A DNA stretch of 64,000 nt from positions 1 to 64,000 of the forward strand of contig NZ_JAYRDZ010000013.1 of the NCBI RefSeq assembly GCF_041909175.1, in the 5' to 3' direction. The DNA is from Aquabacterium sp041909175. GTDB taxonomy: Bacteria > Pseudomonadota > Gammaproteobacteria > Burkholderiales > Burkholderiaceae_C. Position 1 is the stretch's first letter, and each line of letters starts with the position of its first letter. The notes beneath the pieces were generated by a model. It saw only the letters and a program-made list of their open reading frames with translations, was not told the DNA's origin and did not search any database. Shown here one piece after another: positions 32,022-41,782 of the stretch. A program made the translations under genes and the position numbers.

Positions 32022-33365
32022 ATGCTGGATCTCTCCAAATTCCAGGCGACCGGTCTCGAAACCGTGTTTCACGGTCGTCACATCAGCCCTCAGATTTATG
32101 CCGGTCTGGACGGCCAGAACTGGAGCCTGAAGGACTACGAAGCCCGTGGTGGCTATGCAGCCCTGCGCAAGGTGCTGGGCAAGGATGGCGGCGAAGGCAT
32201 GACCCCTGATCAGGTCATCGCCGAAGTCAAGGCATCGGCCCTGCGTGGTCGTGGCGGCGCTGGCTTCCCCACCGGCCTGAAGTGGAGCTTCATGCCCCGC
32301 GCGTTCCCGGGCCAGAAATACCTCGTCTGCAATTCGGACGAAGGCGAGCCGGGCACCTGCAAGGACCGCGAAATCCTGCGCTACAACCCGCATATCGTGA
32401 TCGAAGGCATGGCCATTGCAGCCTATGCCATGGGTATCTCGGCTGGCTACAACTACATCCACGGTGAAATCTTCGAGGCGTATGACCGCTTCGAGGCTGC
32501 CCTGGAAGAGGCTCGTGCCGCAGGCCTGCTCGGCGACAACATCCTGGGTAGCGGCTTCAGCTTTCAGCTGCATGCGCACCACGGCTTCGGCGCCTACATC
32601 TGCGGTGAAGAAACAGCGCTGCTGGAATCGATCGAAGGCAAGAAGGGGCAACCGCGCTTCAAGCCGCCGTTCCCCGCCAGCTTCGGTCTGTATGGCAAGC
32701 CGACCACCATCAACAACACCGAAACCTTTGCGGCCGTCCCGTGGATCATCCGCAACGGTGGTGAAGCCTTCCTGAACGTGGGCAAGCCCAACAACGGTGG
32801 CACCAAGCTGTTCTCGATCTCCGGTGATGTCGAGCGCCCTGGCAACTACGAGATCCCCATGGGCACACCTTTCAGCACCTTGCTGGAACTGGCTGGTGGC
32901 GTGCGCGGCGGCAAGAAGCTCAAGGCTGTCATCCCCGGCGGCTCGTCTTCGCCGGTGATCCCCGCTCACATCATGATGGACTGCACGATGGACTATGACT
33001 CCATCGCCAAGGCCGGCTCGATGCTGGGTTCGGGCGCGGTCATCGTGATGGACGAGACGCGCTGCATGGTCAAGAGCCTGCAACGTCTGTCGTACTTCTA
33101 CATGCACGAATCCTGCGGTCAGTGCACACCTTGCCGCGAAGGCACGGGCTGGCTGTGGCGCATGGTCGATCGCATCGAAAACGGTCAAGGCCGTCCAGAA
33201 GACATCGACATGCTGAACTCCGTGGCTGACAACATCCAGGGGCGCACCATCTGTGCCCTGGGTGACGCAGCTGCCATGCCGGTACGCGGCTTCATCAAGC
33301 ACTACCGCGATGAGTTCGTGTACCACATCGAACACAAGACCTGCATGGTCCCGGCCTACATCTGA
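32022..33365 (+). CDS. nuoF: NADH-quinone oxidoreductase subunit F
   Basis: This 447-residue 51-kDa subunit binds NADH, FMN and [4Fe-4S] cluster N3. The glycine-rich NADH/FMN motif LRGRGGAGFPTGLKW and ICGEETALLES are present. Cluster ligands are C365, C368 and C371 (CGQCTPC) with C411 (TICALGD). Full length for the family. Confidence 0.97.
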   Translation: MLDLSKFQATGLETVFHGRHISPQIYAGLDGQNWSLKDYEARGGYAALRKVLGKDGGEGMTPDQVIAEVKASALRGRGGAGFPTGLKWSFMPRAFPGQKYLVCNSDEGEPGTCKDREILRYNPHIVIEGMAIAAYAMGISAGYNYIHGEIFEAYDRFEAALEEARAAGLLGDNILGSGFSFQLHAHHGFGAYICGEETALLESIEGKKGQPRFKPPFPASFGLYGKPTTINNTETFAAVPWIIRNGGEAFLNVGKPNNGGTKLFSISGDVERPGNYEIPMGTPFSTLLELAGGVRGGKKLKAVIPGGSSSPVIPAHIMMDCTMDYDSIAKAGSMLGSGAVIVMDETRCMVKSLQRLSYFYMHESCGQCTPCREGTGWLWRMVDRIENGQGRPEDIDMLNSVADNIQGRTICALGDAAAMPVRGFIKHYRDEFVYHIEHKTCMVPAYI

Positions 33366-33379
33366 GCAGGGCAAGACAC

Positions 33380-35695
33380 ATGGTTGAAATCGAAATCGAC
33401 GGACAGAAAGTCCAGGTGCAGGAAGGCAGCATGGTCATGCATGCGGCCGAACAAGCCGGCACCTACATCCCGCACTTCTGCTACCACAAGAAACTGTCCA
33501 TTGCGGCCAACTGCCGCATGTGCCTGGTGGACATCGAGAAGGCGCCCAAGCCCATGCCTGCCTGTGCGACCCCGGTCACACAGGGCATGATCGTTCGCAC
33601 CAAGAGCGACAAGGCGATCAAGGCTCAGCAAGGCGTCATGGAATTCCTGCTGATCAACCACCCGCTGGATTGCCCGATCTGCGACCAGGGCGGTGAATGT
33701 CAGCTGCAGGATCTGGCCGTGGGTTACGGCGGTGGGGCTTCGCGCTACAAGGAAGAAAAGCGCGTCGTGATGCCGAAGAATGTCGGCCCGCTGATCTCCA
33801 TGGAGGAGATGAGCCGCTGTATCCAGTGCACCCGCTGCGTGCGCTTCGGACAGGAAATCGCCGGCGTGATGGAACTGGGCATGGTCCACCGTGGCGAGCA
33901 CTCCGAGATCATGACCTTTGTGGGTCACTCGGTGGACTCCGAGCTGTCGGGCAACATGATCGACATCTGCCCGGTGGGTGCGCTGACCAGCAAGCCTTTC
34001 CGCTACAACGCCCGTACCTGGGAGCTGTCACGCCGTAAGAGCGTCAGCCCGCACGATTCCACCGGTGCCAACCTGATTGTTCAGGTCAAGAATGGCCAGG
34101 TGCTGCGCGTGGTGCCGCTCGAGAACGAAGCCGTCAACGAATGCTGGCTGGCTGACCGTGACCGCTTCAGCTACGAAGCGCTCAACAGTGACCAGCGTCT
34201 GACCAAGCCCATGCTCAAGCAAGGCGGCGAATGGCGTGAAGTCGACTGGACGACGGCACTCGAATACGTGGCCAACGGCCTCAAGGGTGTGAAGAACGAC
34301 CACGGCGCAGCCTCGATCGGCGCGCTGGGTACCGAACACTCGACGGTCGAAGAGCTGTATCTGCTGGCCGAGCTGATGCGCGGCCTGGGTTCCGACAACG
34401 TCGATACCCGCTTGCGTCAGGTTGATTTCGCAGCAGGCGAGGGCGCTCGCTGGCTGGGTATGCCGGTGGCATCCCTGTCGAGCCTGGACCGCGTGCTGGT
34501 CGTGGGTTCTTTCCTGCGCAAGGACCACCCACTGTTTGCCTCGCGTCTGCGTCAGGCGCAAAAGCATGGTGCCAAGATCTCGGCCATTGGCGGTGTTGCT
34601 GATGATTGGCTGATGCCCCTGGCCCAACGCGTGACCGTGGCGCCAAGCGCCTGGGCTCAGACACTGGCAGACGTGGCGGTCGCTGTGGCTGCGCAGACTG
34701 GTGCAGTTGCACCTTGCAATGGCCAGGCATCCGATGCGGCGCAAGCCATCGCCGCTTCGCTGTTGTCCGGTGAACGCAAGGCCATTTTGCTGGGTAACGC
34801 CGCTGTGGCGCATCCGCAAGCCTCGACGCTGCAAGCGCTGGCTCAATGGATTGCCGAGCAGACCGGTGCGACCGTGGGCTTCCTGACCGAGTCGGCCAAC
34901 ACCGTGGGCGCCCAACTGGTTGGCGCCCAGCCCAAGCAAGGCGGCCTGAACGCTGCCCAGATGCTGAATGGCAAGTCGCTGAAGGCTGTGGTGCTGCTCA
35001 ATGTCGAGCCTGAGCTCGACGCAGCCAACCCGGCAGCGGCCCGCGCGGCTGTCGACGGTGCGGAGATGGTGGTGGCCCTGTCGGCCTTCAAGACCATGGC
35101 GCTTGAGTACGCCGATGTGATCCTGCCGATCGCGCCGTTTGCTGAAACCTCTGGCACCTTCGTGAATGCCGAAGGCCGTGTGCAAAGCTTCCATGGCGTG
35201 ACCAAGCCGCAAGGCGACGCACGTCCGGCCTGGAAGGTGCTGCGCGTGCTGGGCAGCATGCTGGGTGTTGCCGGCTTCGACTTTGAAACGTCTGAAGAGG
35301 TGAAGGCCCGCGCTCTGGGTGACCTGGCCGCACTGCCTGCCAAGCTGTCCAATCGCACGAACGCTGCGATCGTGGTGACCGGTTCCACCGGTGGTCTGGA
35401 GCGCCTGGCTGATGTGCCCATCTACAGCGCCGACGCCCTGGTGCGTCGCTCGCCGGCTCTGCAGGCCACGGCTGACGCCAAGGCCCCTGTGGCCAGCCTC
35501 TCGCAGGCGCTGTGGTCCGAACTGGGCCTGACCGAAGGTGCCCAGGTGAAGGTCTCGCAAGACGACGCTGCGGTGGTGCTGCCTGCTGCACTGGATGCCA
35601 GCCTGCCAGCCAACGTGGTGCGTGTGCCGACCGGCCACGTCCTGACGTCCAAGCTGGGCGCACAGTTCGGCGCGATCCGCGTCGAAAAAGCCTGA
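33380..35695 (+). CDS. nuoG: NADH-quinone oxidoreductase subunit G
   Basis: This 771-residue 75-kDa subunit is of the molybdopterin-oxidoreductase-related type without the cofactor. The [2Fe-2S] N1b ligands are C34, C45, C48 and C62. Cluster N5 uses H94, C98, C101 and C107. Cluster N4 uses C147, C150, C153 and C197. The extra N7-type cysteine motif of E. coli NuoG is not evident. At 771 residues it is shorter than the E. coli protein (about 900). Confidence 0.96.
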   Translation: MVEIEIDGQKVQVQEGSMVMHAAEQAGTYIPHFCYHKKLSIAANCRMCLVDIEKAPKPMPACATPVTQGMIVRTKSDKAIKAQQGVMEFLLINHPLDCPICDQGGECQLQDLAVGYGGGASRYKEEKRVVMPKNVGPLISMEEMSRCIQCTRCVRFGQEIAGVMELGMVHRGEHSEIMTFVGHSVDSELSGNMIDICPVGALTSKPFRYNARTWELSRRKSVSPHDSTGANLIVQVKNGQVLRVVPLENEAVNECWLADRDRFSYEALNSDQRLTKPMLKQGGEWREVDWTTALEYVANGLKGVKNDHGAASIGALGTEHSTVEELYLLAELMRGLGSDNVDTRLRQVDFAAGEGARWLGMPVASLSSLDRVLVVGSFLRKDHPLFASRLRQAQKHGAKISAIGGVADDWLMPLAQRVTVAPSAWAQTLADVAVAVAAQTGAVAPCNGQASDAAQAIAASLLSGERKAILLGNAAVAHPQASTLQALAQWIAEQTGATVGFLTESANTVGAQLVGAQPKQGGLNAAQMLNGKSLKAVVLLNVEPELDAANPAAARAAVDGAEMVVALSAFKTMALEYADVILPIAPFAETSGTFVNAEGRVQSFHGVTKPQGDARPAWKVLRVLGSMLGVAGFDFETSEEVKARALGDLAALPAKLSNRTNAAIVVTGSTGGLERLADVPIYSADALVRRSPALQATADAKAPVASLSQALWSELGLTEGAQVKVSQDDAAVVLPAALDASLPANVVRVPTGHVLTSKLGAQFGAIRVEKA

Positions 35696-35714
35696 GCGGG
35701 GAAGGGAACACAAG

Positions 35715-36773
35715 ATGATTGAAACCCTGTACAACGCCGGTGCCCAGTCTCTGGGCGGCGCATGGCCCGTGGTCTGGGCGCTGATCAAGATCGTGGCGCT
35801 GCTGCTGCCCCTGTTGGGGTGCGTGGCTTACCTGACCTTGTGGGAGCGCAAGGCCATTGGCTGGTCCCAGATTCGTCCGGGCCCGAACCGTGTGGGCCCT
35901 GGTGGTCTGCTGCAACCGATCGCCGATGCCGTCAAGCTGATTTTCAAGGAAATCATCGTGCCGACGGCGGCCAACAAGGGCCTGTTCTTCCTGGGCCCGA
36001 TCATGACGATCATGCCGGCTCTGGCCGCCTGGGCTGTGGTGCCCTTCGGCCCCGAAGTCGCGCTGTCCAACGTCAATGCCGGGCTGCTCTTCCTGATGGC
36101 GATCACCTCGCTGGAAGTCTATGGCGTGATCATCGCCGGTTGGTCGTCGAACTCGAAGTACGCGTTCCTCGGTGCCATCCGTGCATCGGCTCAGATGGTG
36201 TCCTACGAAATCGCGATGGGCTTCTGCTTCGTGATCGTGCTGATGACGGCTGGTTCGCTCAACATGACCGACATCGTGATGAGTCAGAACAAGGGCATGT
36301 TTGCTGGTGCGGGCTGGAACTTCCTGTCCTGGAACTGGCTGCCGCTGCTGCCTATCACCGTGGTCTACTTCATCTCCGGTCTGGCTGAAACCAACCGCCA
36401 CCCGTTTGACGTGGTGGAAGGTGAGTCGGAAATCGTGGCTGGTCACATGATCGAGTACTCGGGCATGGCCTTCGCGATGTTCTTCCTGGCCGAATACGCC
36501 AACATGATCCTGGTGTCCACCCTGTGCGCCATCATGTTCTTCGGTGGCTGGCTGCCTCCGGTCGAAGCCCTGAGCTTCATTCCGGGCTGGATCTGGCTGG
36601 GTCTGAAGGCTTTCATCATCGTGACGATGTTCCTGTGGGTGCGGGCGTCCTTCCCCCGCTTCCGTTATGACCAGATCATGCGTCTGGGCTGGAAGATCTT
36701 CATCCCCCTGACACTGGTCTGGCTGATCGTGGTGGGTGTCTGGATGATGTCTCCCTGGAACATCTGGAAATAA
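35715..36773 (+). CDS. nuoH: NADH-quinone oxidoreductase subunit H
   Basis: This 352-residue membrane subunit links the peripheral arm to the proton-pumping arm and forms the entrance of the quinone tunnel. Eight or so transmembrane segments are apparent. The conserved ERKAIGWSQIRPGPNRVGP loop and ETNRHPFDVVEGESEIVAG acidic loop are present. Confidence 0.97.
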   Translation: MIETLYNAGAQSLGGAWPVVWALIKIVALLLPLLGCVAYLTLWERKAIGWSQIRPGPNRVGPGGLLQPIADAVKLIFKEIIVPTAANKGLFFLGPIMTIMPALAAWAVVPFGPEVALSNVNAGLLFLMAITSLEVYGVIIAGWSSNSKYAFLGAIRASAQMVSYEIAMGFCFVIVLMTAGSLNMTDIVMSQNKGMFAGAGWNFLSWNWLPLLPITVVYFISGLAETNRHPFDVVEGESEIVAGHMIEYSGMAFAMFFLAEYANMILVSTLCAIMFFGGWLPPVEALSFIPGWIWLGLKAFIIVTMFLWVRASFPRFRYDQIMRLGWKIFIPLTLVWLIVVGVWMMSPWNIWK

Positions 36774-36785
36774 GGGGCTGCCGAC

Positions 36786-37277
36786 ATGACAACGTCCATC
36801 AAGAACTTTGTCTCCAGCTTCTTCCTGCTGGAGCTTTTCAAGGGGTTGGCCCTGACCGGCCGCCACTTCCTGAAGCCGCACATCACTGTGCAGTTCCCGG
36901 AAGAGAAGACCCCGCTGTCGCCGCGTTTCCGTGGTTTGCACGCCCTGCGCCGTTATGAAAACGGGGAAGAGCGCTGCATTGCCTGCAAGCTGTGCGAGGC
37001 GGTCTGCCCCGCCATGGCCATCACCATCGAAGCCGGTGAGCGTGAAGACGGTTCGCGCCGTACCACCCGTTACGACATCGACCTGACCAAGTGCATCTTC
37101 TGCGGTTTCTGCGAAGAGAGCTGCCCGGTCGATTCGATCGTCGAAACGCACATCTTCGAATACCACGGCGAAAAGCGTGGCGATCTGTACTTCACCAAGG
37201 ACATGCTCCTGGCCGTGGGCGATCGCTACGAAAAGGAAATCGCAGCCAACAAGGAGGCGGACGCCAAGTACCGTTGA
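36786..37277 (+). CDS. nuoI: NADH-quinone oxidoreductase subunit I
   Basis: This 163-residue ferredoxin-like subunit carries two [4Fe-4S] clusters, N6a and N6b. The two motifs are CIACKLCEAVCP (C64, C67, C70, C74) and CIFCGFCEESCP (C103, C106, C109, C113). It relays electrons to NuoB. Confidence 0.97.
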   Translation: MTTSIKNFVSSFFLLELFKGLALTGRHFLKPHITVQFPEEKTPLSPRFRGLHALRRYENGEERCIACKLCEAVCPAMAITIEAGEREDGSRRTTRYDIDLTKCIFCGFCEESCPVDSIVETHIFEYHGEKRGDLYFTKDMLLAVGDRYEKEIAANKEADAKYR

Positions 37278-37279
37278 AC

Positions 37280-37927
37280 ATGGATACCACAACCGCGCTC
37301 TTCTACTTCTTCTCATTCGTCCTGCTGTTTGCCGGCTTCCGCGTGATCACCGCGAAAAGCCCGGTGGCGGCAGCGCTGAACCTGGTGCTGGCGTTTTTCA
37401 ATGCCTCCTGCATCTGGATGCTGCTGCAGGCTGAATTCCTCGCCATCTCGCTCGTGCTGGTGTACGTCGGTGCTGTGATGGTGTTGTTCCTCTTCGTCGT
37501 GATGATGCTCGACATCAATGTCGACTCGCTGCGCCAGGGCTTCTGGAAGCACTTTCCGCTGGCCGCCGGTATCGGTGTGCTGATTGCGCTGGAAATGGCT
37601 TTCGTGCTGGTCCGCGGCTTCGATCTGCCTACAGCCAAGGCCTTTCCGCCAGAAGTGGCCAAGGTCGCCAACGCCAAGGCACTGGGTATCGAGCTCTACA
37701 CGCACTACCTGTTCCCGGTTCAGATCGCTGCAGCCATCTTGCTGGTGGGCATGATTGCCGCCATCGCGCTGACGCTGCGCAAGCGCAAGGATTCGCAGTA
37801 CCAGAATCCGTCTGAACAGGTTCGTGTCACCAAGGCCGAGCGCCTGCGTATCGTGAAGGTGGCACCCCAGGTTGAAACTCCCGTTGCCGAAGAGGCAGCG
37901 TCTACACAGGCTGGAGGCCAGGCATGA
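37280..37927 (+). CDS. nuoJ: NADH-quinone oxidoreductase subunit J
   Basis: This 215-residue membrane subunit has five hydrophobic segments and the conserved LVYVGAVMVLFLFVVMML stretch, which forms the pi-bulge helix of complex I. The last 50 residues are a soluble Ala/Lys/Glu-rich tail. ATG 37280 follows nuoI by 2 bases. The stop overlaps nuoK by four bases (ATGA). Confidence 0.96.
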   Translation: MDTTTALFYFFSFVLLFAGFRVITAKSPVAAALNLVLAFFNASCIWMLLQAEFLAISLVLVYVGAVMVLFLFVVMMLDINVDSLRQGFWKHFPLAAGIGVLIALEMAFVLVRGFDLPTAKAFPPEVAKVANAKALGIELYTHYLFPVQIAAAILLVGMIAAIALTLRKRKDSQYQNPSEQVRVTKAERLRIVKVAPQVETPVAEEAASTQAGGQA

Positions 37928-38235
37928 CCTCGATCACCCTTGGACACTACCTGTCGCTGGGCGCGATTCTTTTCGCGATGTCGGTGATCGGTATCTTCCT
38001 GAACCGCAAGAACCTGATCGTGCTGCTGATGGCCATCGAGCTGATGCTGCTGGCGGTCAACCTGAACTTCGTCGCGTTTTCCCATTACCTGGGCGACATG
38101 GACGGTCAGGTGTTCGTTTTCTTCATCCTGACCGTTGCGGCTGCCGAATCGGCCATCGGTCTGGCCATCCTGGTGGTGCTGTTCCGCAATCGCTCCTCGA
38201 TCAACGTGGACGAGCTGGACACCCTCAAGGGCTGA
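37924..38235 (+). CDS. nuoK: NADH-quinone oxidoreductase subunit K
   Basis: This 103-residue membrane subunit is homologous to MrpC. Three transmembrane segments carry conserved glutamates in MAIELMLLAVNLNF and AAAESAIGLAILVV, part of the proton path. Its start overlaps the nuoJ stop, which implies translational coupling. Confidence 0.97.
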   Translation: MTSITLGHYLSLGAILFAMSVIGIFLNRKNLIVLLMAIELMLLAVNLNFVAFSHYLGDMDGQVFVFFILTVAAAESAIGLAILVVLFRNRSSINVDELDTLKG

Positions 38236-38262
38236 CCGAGCGACGCTAGGAGAACCACAAGA

Positions 38263-40266
38263 ATGTCAGAGCTCTCTCTCAACTCGCTGCTGGCGGTGCC
38301 CCTGGCCCCGCTGGTCGGCTCGATTGCCGCCGGCTTGTTCGGCAAGGCTGTTGGTCGTCGCGGTGCCCACCTGATCACGATCCTGGGTGTGCTGGTCGCC
38401 TTCATCATCTCCGCCATGACCCTCAAGGCCGTGGCGGTAGACGGTGCCACCTTCAATGGCACGGTCTACGAATGGATGACGCTGGGTACGCTGAAGATGG
38501 AAGTCGGTTTCATGATCGACGGCCTGACGGCGATGATGATGTGCGTCGTGACCTTCGTGTCACTGATGGTGCACATCTACACGATCGGCTACATGGAAGA
38601 AGATCCGGGCTACCAGCGCTTCTTCTCGTACATCTCGCTGTTCACCTTCTCGATGCTCATGCTGGTCATGAGCAACAACCTGCTGCAGCTGTTCTTCGGC
38701 TGGGAAGCAGTCGGTCTGGTGTCTTACCTGCTGATCGGTTTCTGGTTCAAGAAGCCCACGGCCATCTTCGCCAACATGAAGGCCTTCCTGGTCAACCGTG
38801 TGGGTGACTTCGGCTTCATTCTCGGCATCGGCCTGATCGTCGCCTTCACCGGCACGCTGAACTACACCGAGATCTTCGCCAAGGCCAACGAACTGGCTGC
38901 CGCCACGCTGCCCAAGACGGACTGGTCGCTGATCACCGTGATCTGTATCTGCCTGTTCATCGGTGCGATGGGCAAGTCGGCTCAGTTCCCGCTGCACGTC
39001 TGGCTGCCTGATTCGATGGAAGGCCCGACCCCGATCTCCGCGCTGATCCACGCCGCCACCATGGTGACGGCTGGTATCTTCATGGTGACCCGCATGTCGG
39101 CGCTGTTCGAGCTGTCCGATGTCGCGCTGAACTTCGTGCTGGTCATCGGTTCGATCACGGCGCTGTTCATGGGCTTCCTGGGCATCATCCAGAACGACAT
39201 CAAGCGCGTGGTGGCTTACTCCACGCTGTCTCAGCTGGGTTACATGACGGTGGCGCTGGGTGTGTCGGCCTACAACGTGGCCGTGTTCCACCTGATGACC
39301 CACGCTTTCTTCAAGGCGCTGTTGTTCCTCGGCGCGGGTTCGGTCATCATCGGCATGCACCACGATCAGGACATCCGCAACATGGGTGGTCTGTGGAAGT
39401 ACATGAAGATCACCTGGATCACGTCGCTGCTGGGTAACCTGGCGCTGATCGGCACGCCGTTCTTCGCTGGCTTCTACTCGAAGGATTCGATCATCGAAGC
39501 CGTGCACGCCAGCCACCTGCCTGCTGCCGGTTTCGCCTACTTCGCCGTCATCGTCGGCGTGTTCGTGACGGCCTTCTACAGCTTCCGGATGTATTTCCTG
39601 GTCTTCCACGGCAAGGAACACTTCCATCACAAGCCGTTCCCTGGCGAGCATGATCACCATGACGACGATCATGGCCACGCCCACACGCCGCATGAGTCGC
39701 CATGGGTGGTGACGGTGCCGCTGCTGTTGCTGGCCATCCCGTCGGTCGTGATCGGTTTCTTGACCATCGAGCCGATGCTGTTCGGTGACTTCCTCAAGAG
39801 TGCCGTCCACCTGAATCTGGAACGTCACCCCGCCATGGAAGAGCTGGCGCATGAGTTCCATGGCGCAACCGCCATGGCACTGCACGCCTTCACCAGCCTG
39901 CCGTTCATCCTGGCTCTGTCGGGTGTGGTGTGCGCCTATGTGTTCTACATGGTGGCGCCGCAGATTCCGGCCTTCTTTGCCAAGGTGCTGCGCCCGGTGA
40001 TCGTGGTCATGGAGAACAAGTACTTCATGGACTGGATCAACGAGAACATCATCGCCGCCGGTGCACGCCTGCTGGGCCGTGGCCTGTGGAAGGTTGGTGA
40101 CGTCGGCCTGATCGACGGGCTGATCGTCAACGGCTCGGCCAAGCTGGTCGGCCTGACAGGCTCCCTGGTGCGTCTGTTCCAGACGGGTTACCTCTATCAC
40201 TACGCGCTGGTCATGATCCTGGGGGTGTTCGCCCTCATGACGTGGTTCGTGTTCATGCATCCCTGA
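38263..40266 (+). CDS. nuoL: NADH-quinone oxidoreductase subunit L
   Basis: This 667-residue antiporter-like subunit sits at the distal end of the membrane arm. It has the Mrp-type core (VGLVSYLLIGFWF, LPDSMEGPTPISALIHAATM, KRVVAYSTLSQLGYM) and the long C-terminal lateral helix. A loop around residues 450-480 is strikingly His/Asp-rich (GEHDHHDDDHGHAHTPH). Confidence 0.97.
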   Translation: MSELSLNSLLAVPLAPLVGSIAAGLFGKAVGRRGAHLITILGVLVAFIISAMTLKAVAVDGATFNGTVYEWMTLGTLKMEVGFMIDGLTAMMMCVVTFVSLMVHIYTIGYMEEDPGYQRFFSYISLFTFSMLMLVMSNNLLQLFFGWEAVGLVSYLLIGFWFKKPTAIFANMKAFLVNRVGDFGFILGIGLIVAFTGTLNYTEIFAKANELAAATLPKTDWSLITVICICLFIGAMGKSAQFPLHVWLPDSMEGPTPISALIHAATMVTAGIFMVTRMSALFELSDVALNFVLVIGSITALFMGFLGIIQNDIKRVVAYSTLSQLGYMTVALGVSAYNVAVFHLMTHAFFKALLFLGAGSVIIGMHHDQDIRNMGGLWKYMKITWITSLLGNLALIGTPFFAGFYSKDSIIEAVHASHLPAAGFAYFAVIVGVFVTAFYSFRMYFLVFHGKEHFHHKPFPGEHDHHDDDHGHAHTPHESPWVVTVPLLLLAIPSVVIGFLTIEPMLFGDFLKSAVHLNLERHPAMEELAHEFHGATAMALHAFTSLPFILALSGVVCAYVFYMVAPQIPAFFAKVLRPVIVVMENKYFMDWINENIIAAGARLLGRGLWKVGDVGLIDGLIVNGSAKLVGLTGSLVRLFQTGYLYHYALVMILGVFALMTWFVFMHP

Positions 40267-40282
40267 GCGCGAGGACCAGTCC

Positions 40283-41770
40283 ATGCAAACCATGTCCAAC
40301 ATCCTGTCTCTTGCCATCTGGATCCCGGTGGCCTTCGGTCTCCTGCTGCTGGCCATCGGCCGTCAGGAAAATGCCGCTGCCACACGCTGGATTGCCCTGA
40401 TCGGTTCGATCGTGGGCTTTCTGGTGACGATCCCGCTGATGCTCGACTTCAACACGAGCACCGCAGCGATGCAGTTCGTCGAAAACGCCTCGTGGGTGGA
40501 ACGATTCAACATGTTCTACCACCTGGGTGTCGACGGCATCTCCATGTGGTTCGTCCCGCTGACTGCCTTCATCACCATCATCGTGGTGCTGGCCGGGTGG
40601 GAGGTGATTGAAGACCGTCCGCACCAGTACTACGGTGCCTTCCTGATCCTGTCGGGTCTGATGATCGGTGTGTTCTCCGCTCTGGATGGCATGCTGTTCT
40701 ACGTGTTCTTCGAAGCCACGCTGATCCCGATGTACATCATCATCGGTATCTGGGGCGGTCCACGCCGTGTGTACGCAGCGTTCAAGTTCTTCCTGTACAC
40801 GCTGCTGGGCTCGCTGCTGATGCTGATCGCGCTGGTCTACCTGTACTACAAGTCGGGTGGCAGCTTCGACATCCTGACCTGGCAAAAGTTGCCGCTGCCG
40901 GCTACGCCGCAAGCGCTGCTGTTTGGTGCCTTCTTTGCCGCCTTCGCCGTGAAGGTCCCGATGTGGCCGGTGCACACCTGGTTGCCTGATGCCCACGTGG
41001 AAGCGCCTACCGGTGGTTCCGTGGTGCTGGCAGCCATCATGCTGAAGCTGGGTTGCTATGGCTTCCTGCGCTTCATGCTGCCGATCGTGCCGGACGCCAG
41101 CCGCGAATTCGCGCCAGTCGTCATCACGCTGTCCCTGATTGCCGTGATCTACATTGGTCTGGTGGCGATGGTCCAGCAGGACATGAAGAAGCTGGTGGCT
41201 TATTCGTCCATCGCCCACATGGGCTTCGTGACCCTGGGTTTCTTCATCTTCAACGAGCTCGGCGTGGCCGGTGGCTTGGTCCAGATGATCTCCCACGGCT
41301 TCGTGTCGGGTGCCATGTTCCTGTCGATCGGCGTCCTGTACGACCGTGTTCACTCGCGTGAGATTTCGTCTTACGGTGGCGTGGTCAACGTGATGCCGAA
41401 GTTCGCTGCCTTTGCACTGCTGTTCTCGATGGCCAACTGCGGCCTGCCGGGTACCGCTGGTTTCATCGGCGAATGGATGGTGATCCTGGGTGCGGTGCAG
41501 TACGACTTCCTGATCGGCCTGCTGTCTGCCACCGCGCTGATTCTGGGCGCTGCCTACACCTTGTGGATGTACAAGCGCGTCTACTTCGGTGATGTGACGA
41601 ACGATCACGTGCGTGAACTGACCGACATCAACGCCCGCGAATTCCTGATGCTGGCCGTGCTGGCCGTGGCCGTGCTGTGGATGGGTATCCAGCCCAAGCC
41701 CTTCACCGATGCCATGCACGTGTCGGTGGTCGAGCTGCTCAAGCACGTGGCTCAAAGCAAGCTGAACTGA
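40283..41770 (+). CDS. nuoM: NADH-quinone oxidoreductase subunit M
   Basis: This 495-residue antiporter-like proton-pumping subunit has the conserved FFEATLIPMYIIIGIWGG glutamate helix, LPDAHVEAPTGGSVVLA, and KKLVAYSSIAHMGFVTLG. About 14 transmembrane segments are apparent. The gap to nuoL is 16 bases. Confidence 0.97.
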   Translation: MQTMSNILSLAIWIPVAFGLLLLAIGRQENAAATRWIALIGSIVGFLVTIPLMLDFNTSTAAMQFVENASWVERFNMFYHLGVDGISMWFVPLTAFITIIVVLAGWEVIEDRPHQYYGAFLILSGLMIGVFSALDGMLFYVFFEATLIPMYIIIGIWGGPRRVYAAFKFFLYTLLGSLLMLIALVYLYYKSGGSFDILTWQKLPLPATPQALLFGAFFAAFAVKVPMWPVHTWLPDAHVEAPTGGSVVLAAIMLKLGCYGFLRFMLPIVPDASREFAPVVITLSLIAVIYIGLVAMVQQDMKKLVAYSSIAHMGFVTLGFFIFNELGVAGGLVQMISHGFVSGAMFLSIGVLYDRVHSREISSYGGVVNVMPKFAAFALLFSMANCGLPGTAGFIGEWMVILGAVQYDFLIGLLSATALILGAAYTLWMYKRVYFGDVTNDHVRELTDINAREFLMLAVLAVAVLWMGIQPKPFTDAMHVSVVELLKHVAQSKLN

Positions 41771-41782
41771 GGTCGACACAAG

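Noticed and set aside
33900..37316. Long minus-strand frames opposite nuoG-nuoI (586 and 742 codons)
   Set aside because: They cross several confirmed genes and show no motifs.
38560..40356. 598-codon minus-strand frame opposite nuoL
   Set aside because: Shadow of a complete antiporter subunit.
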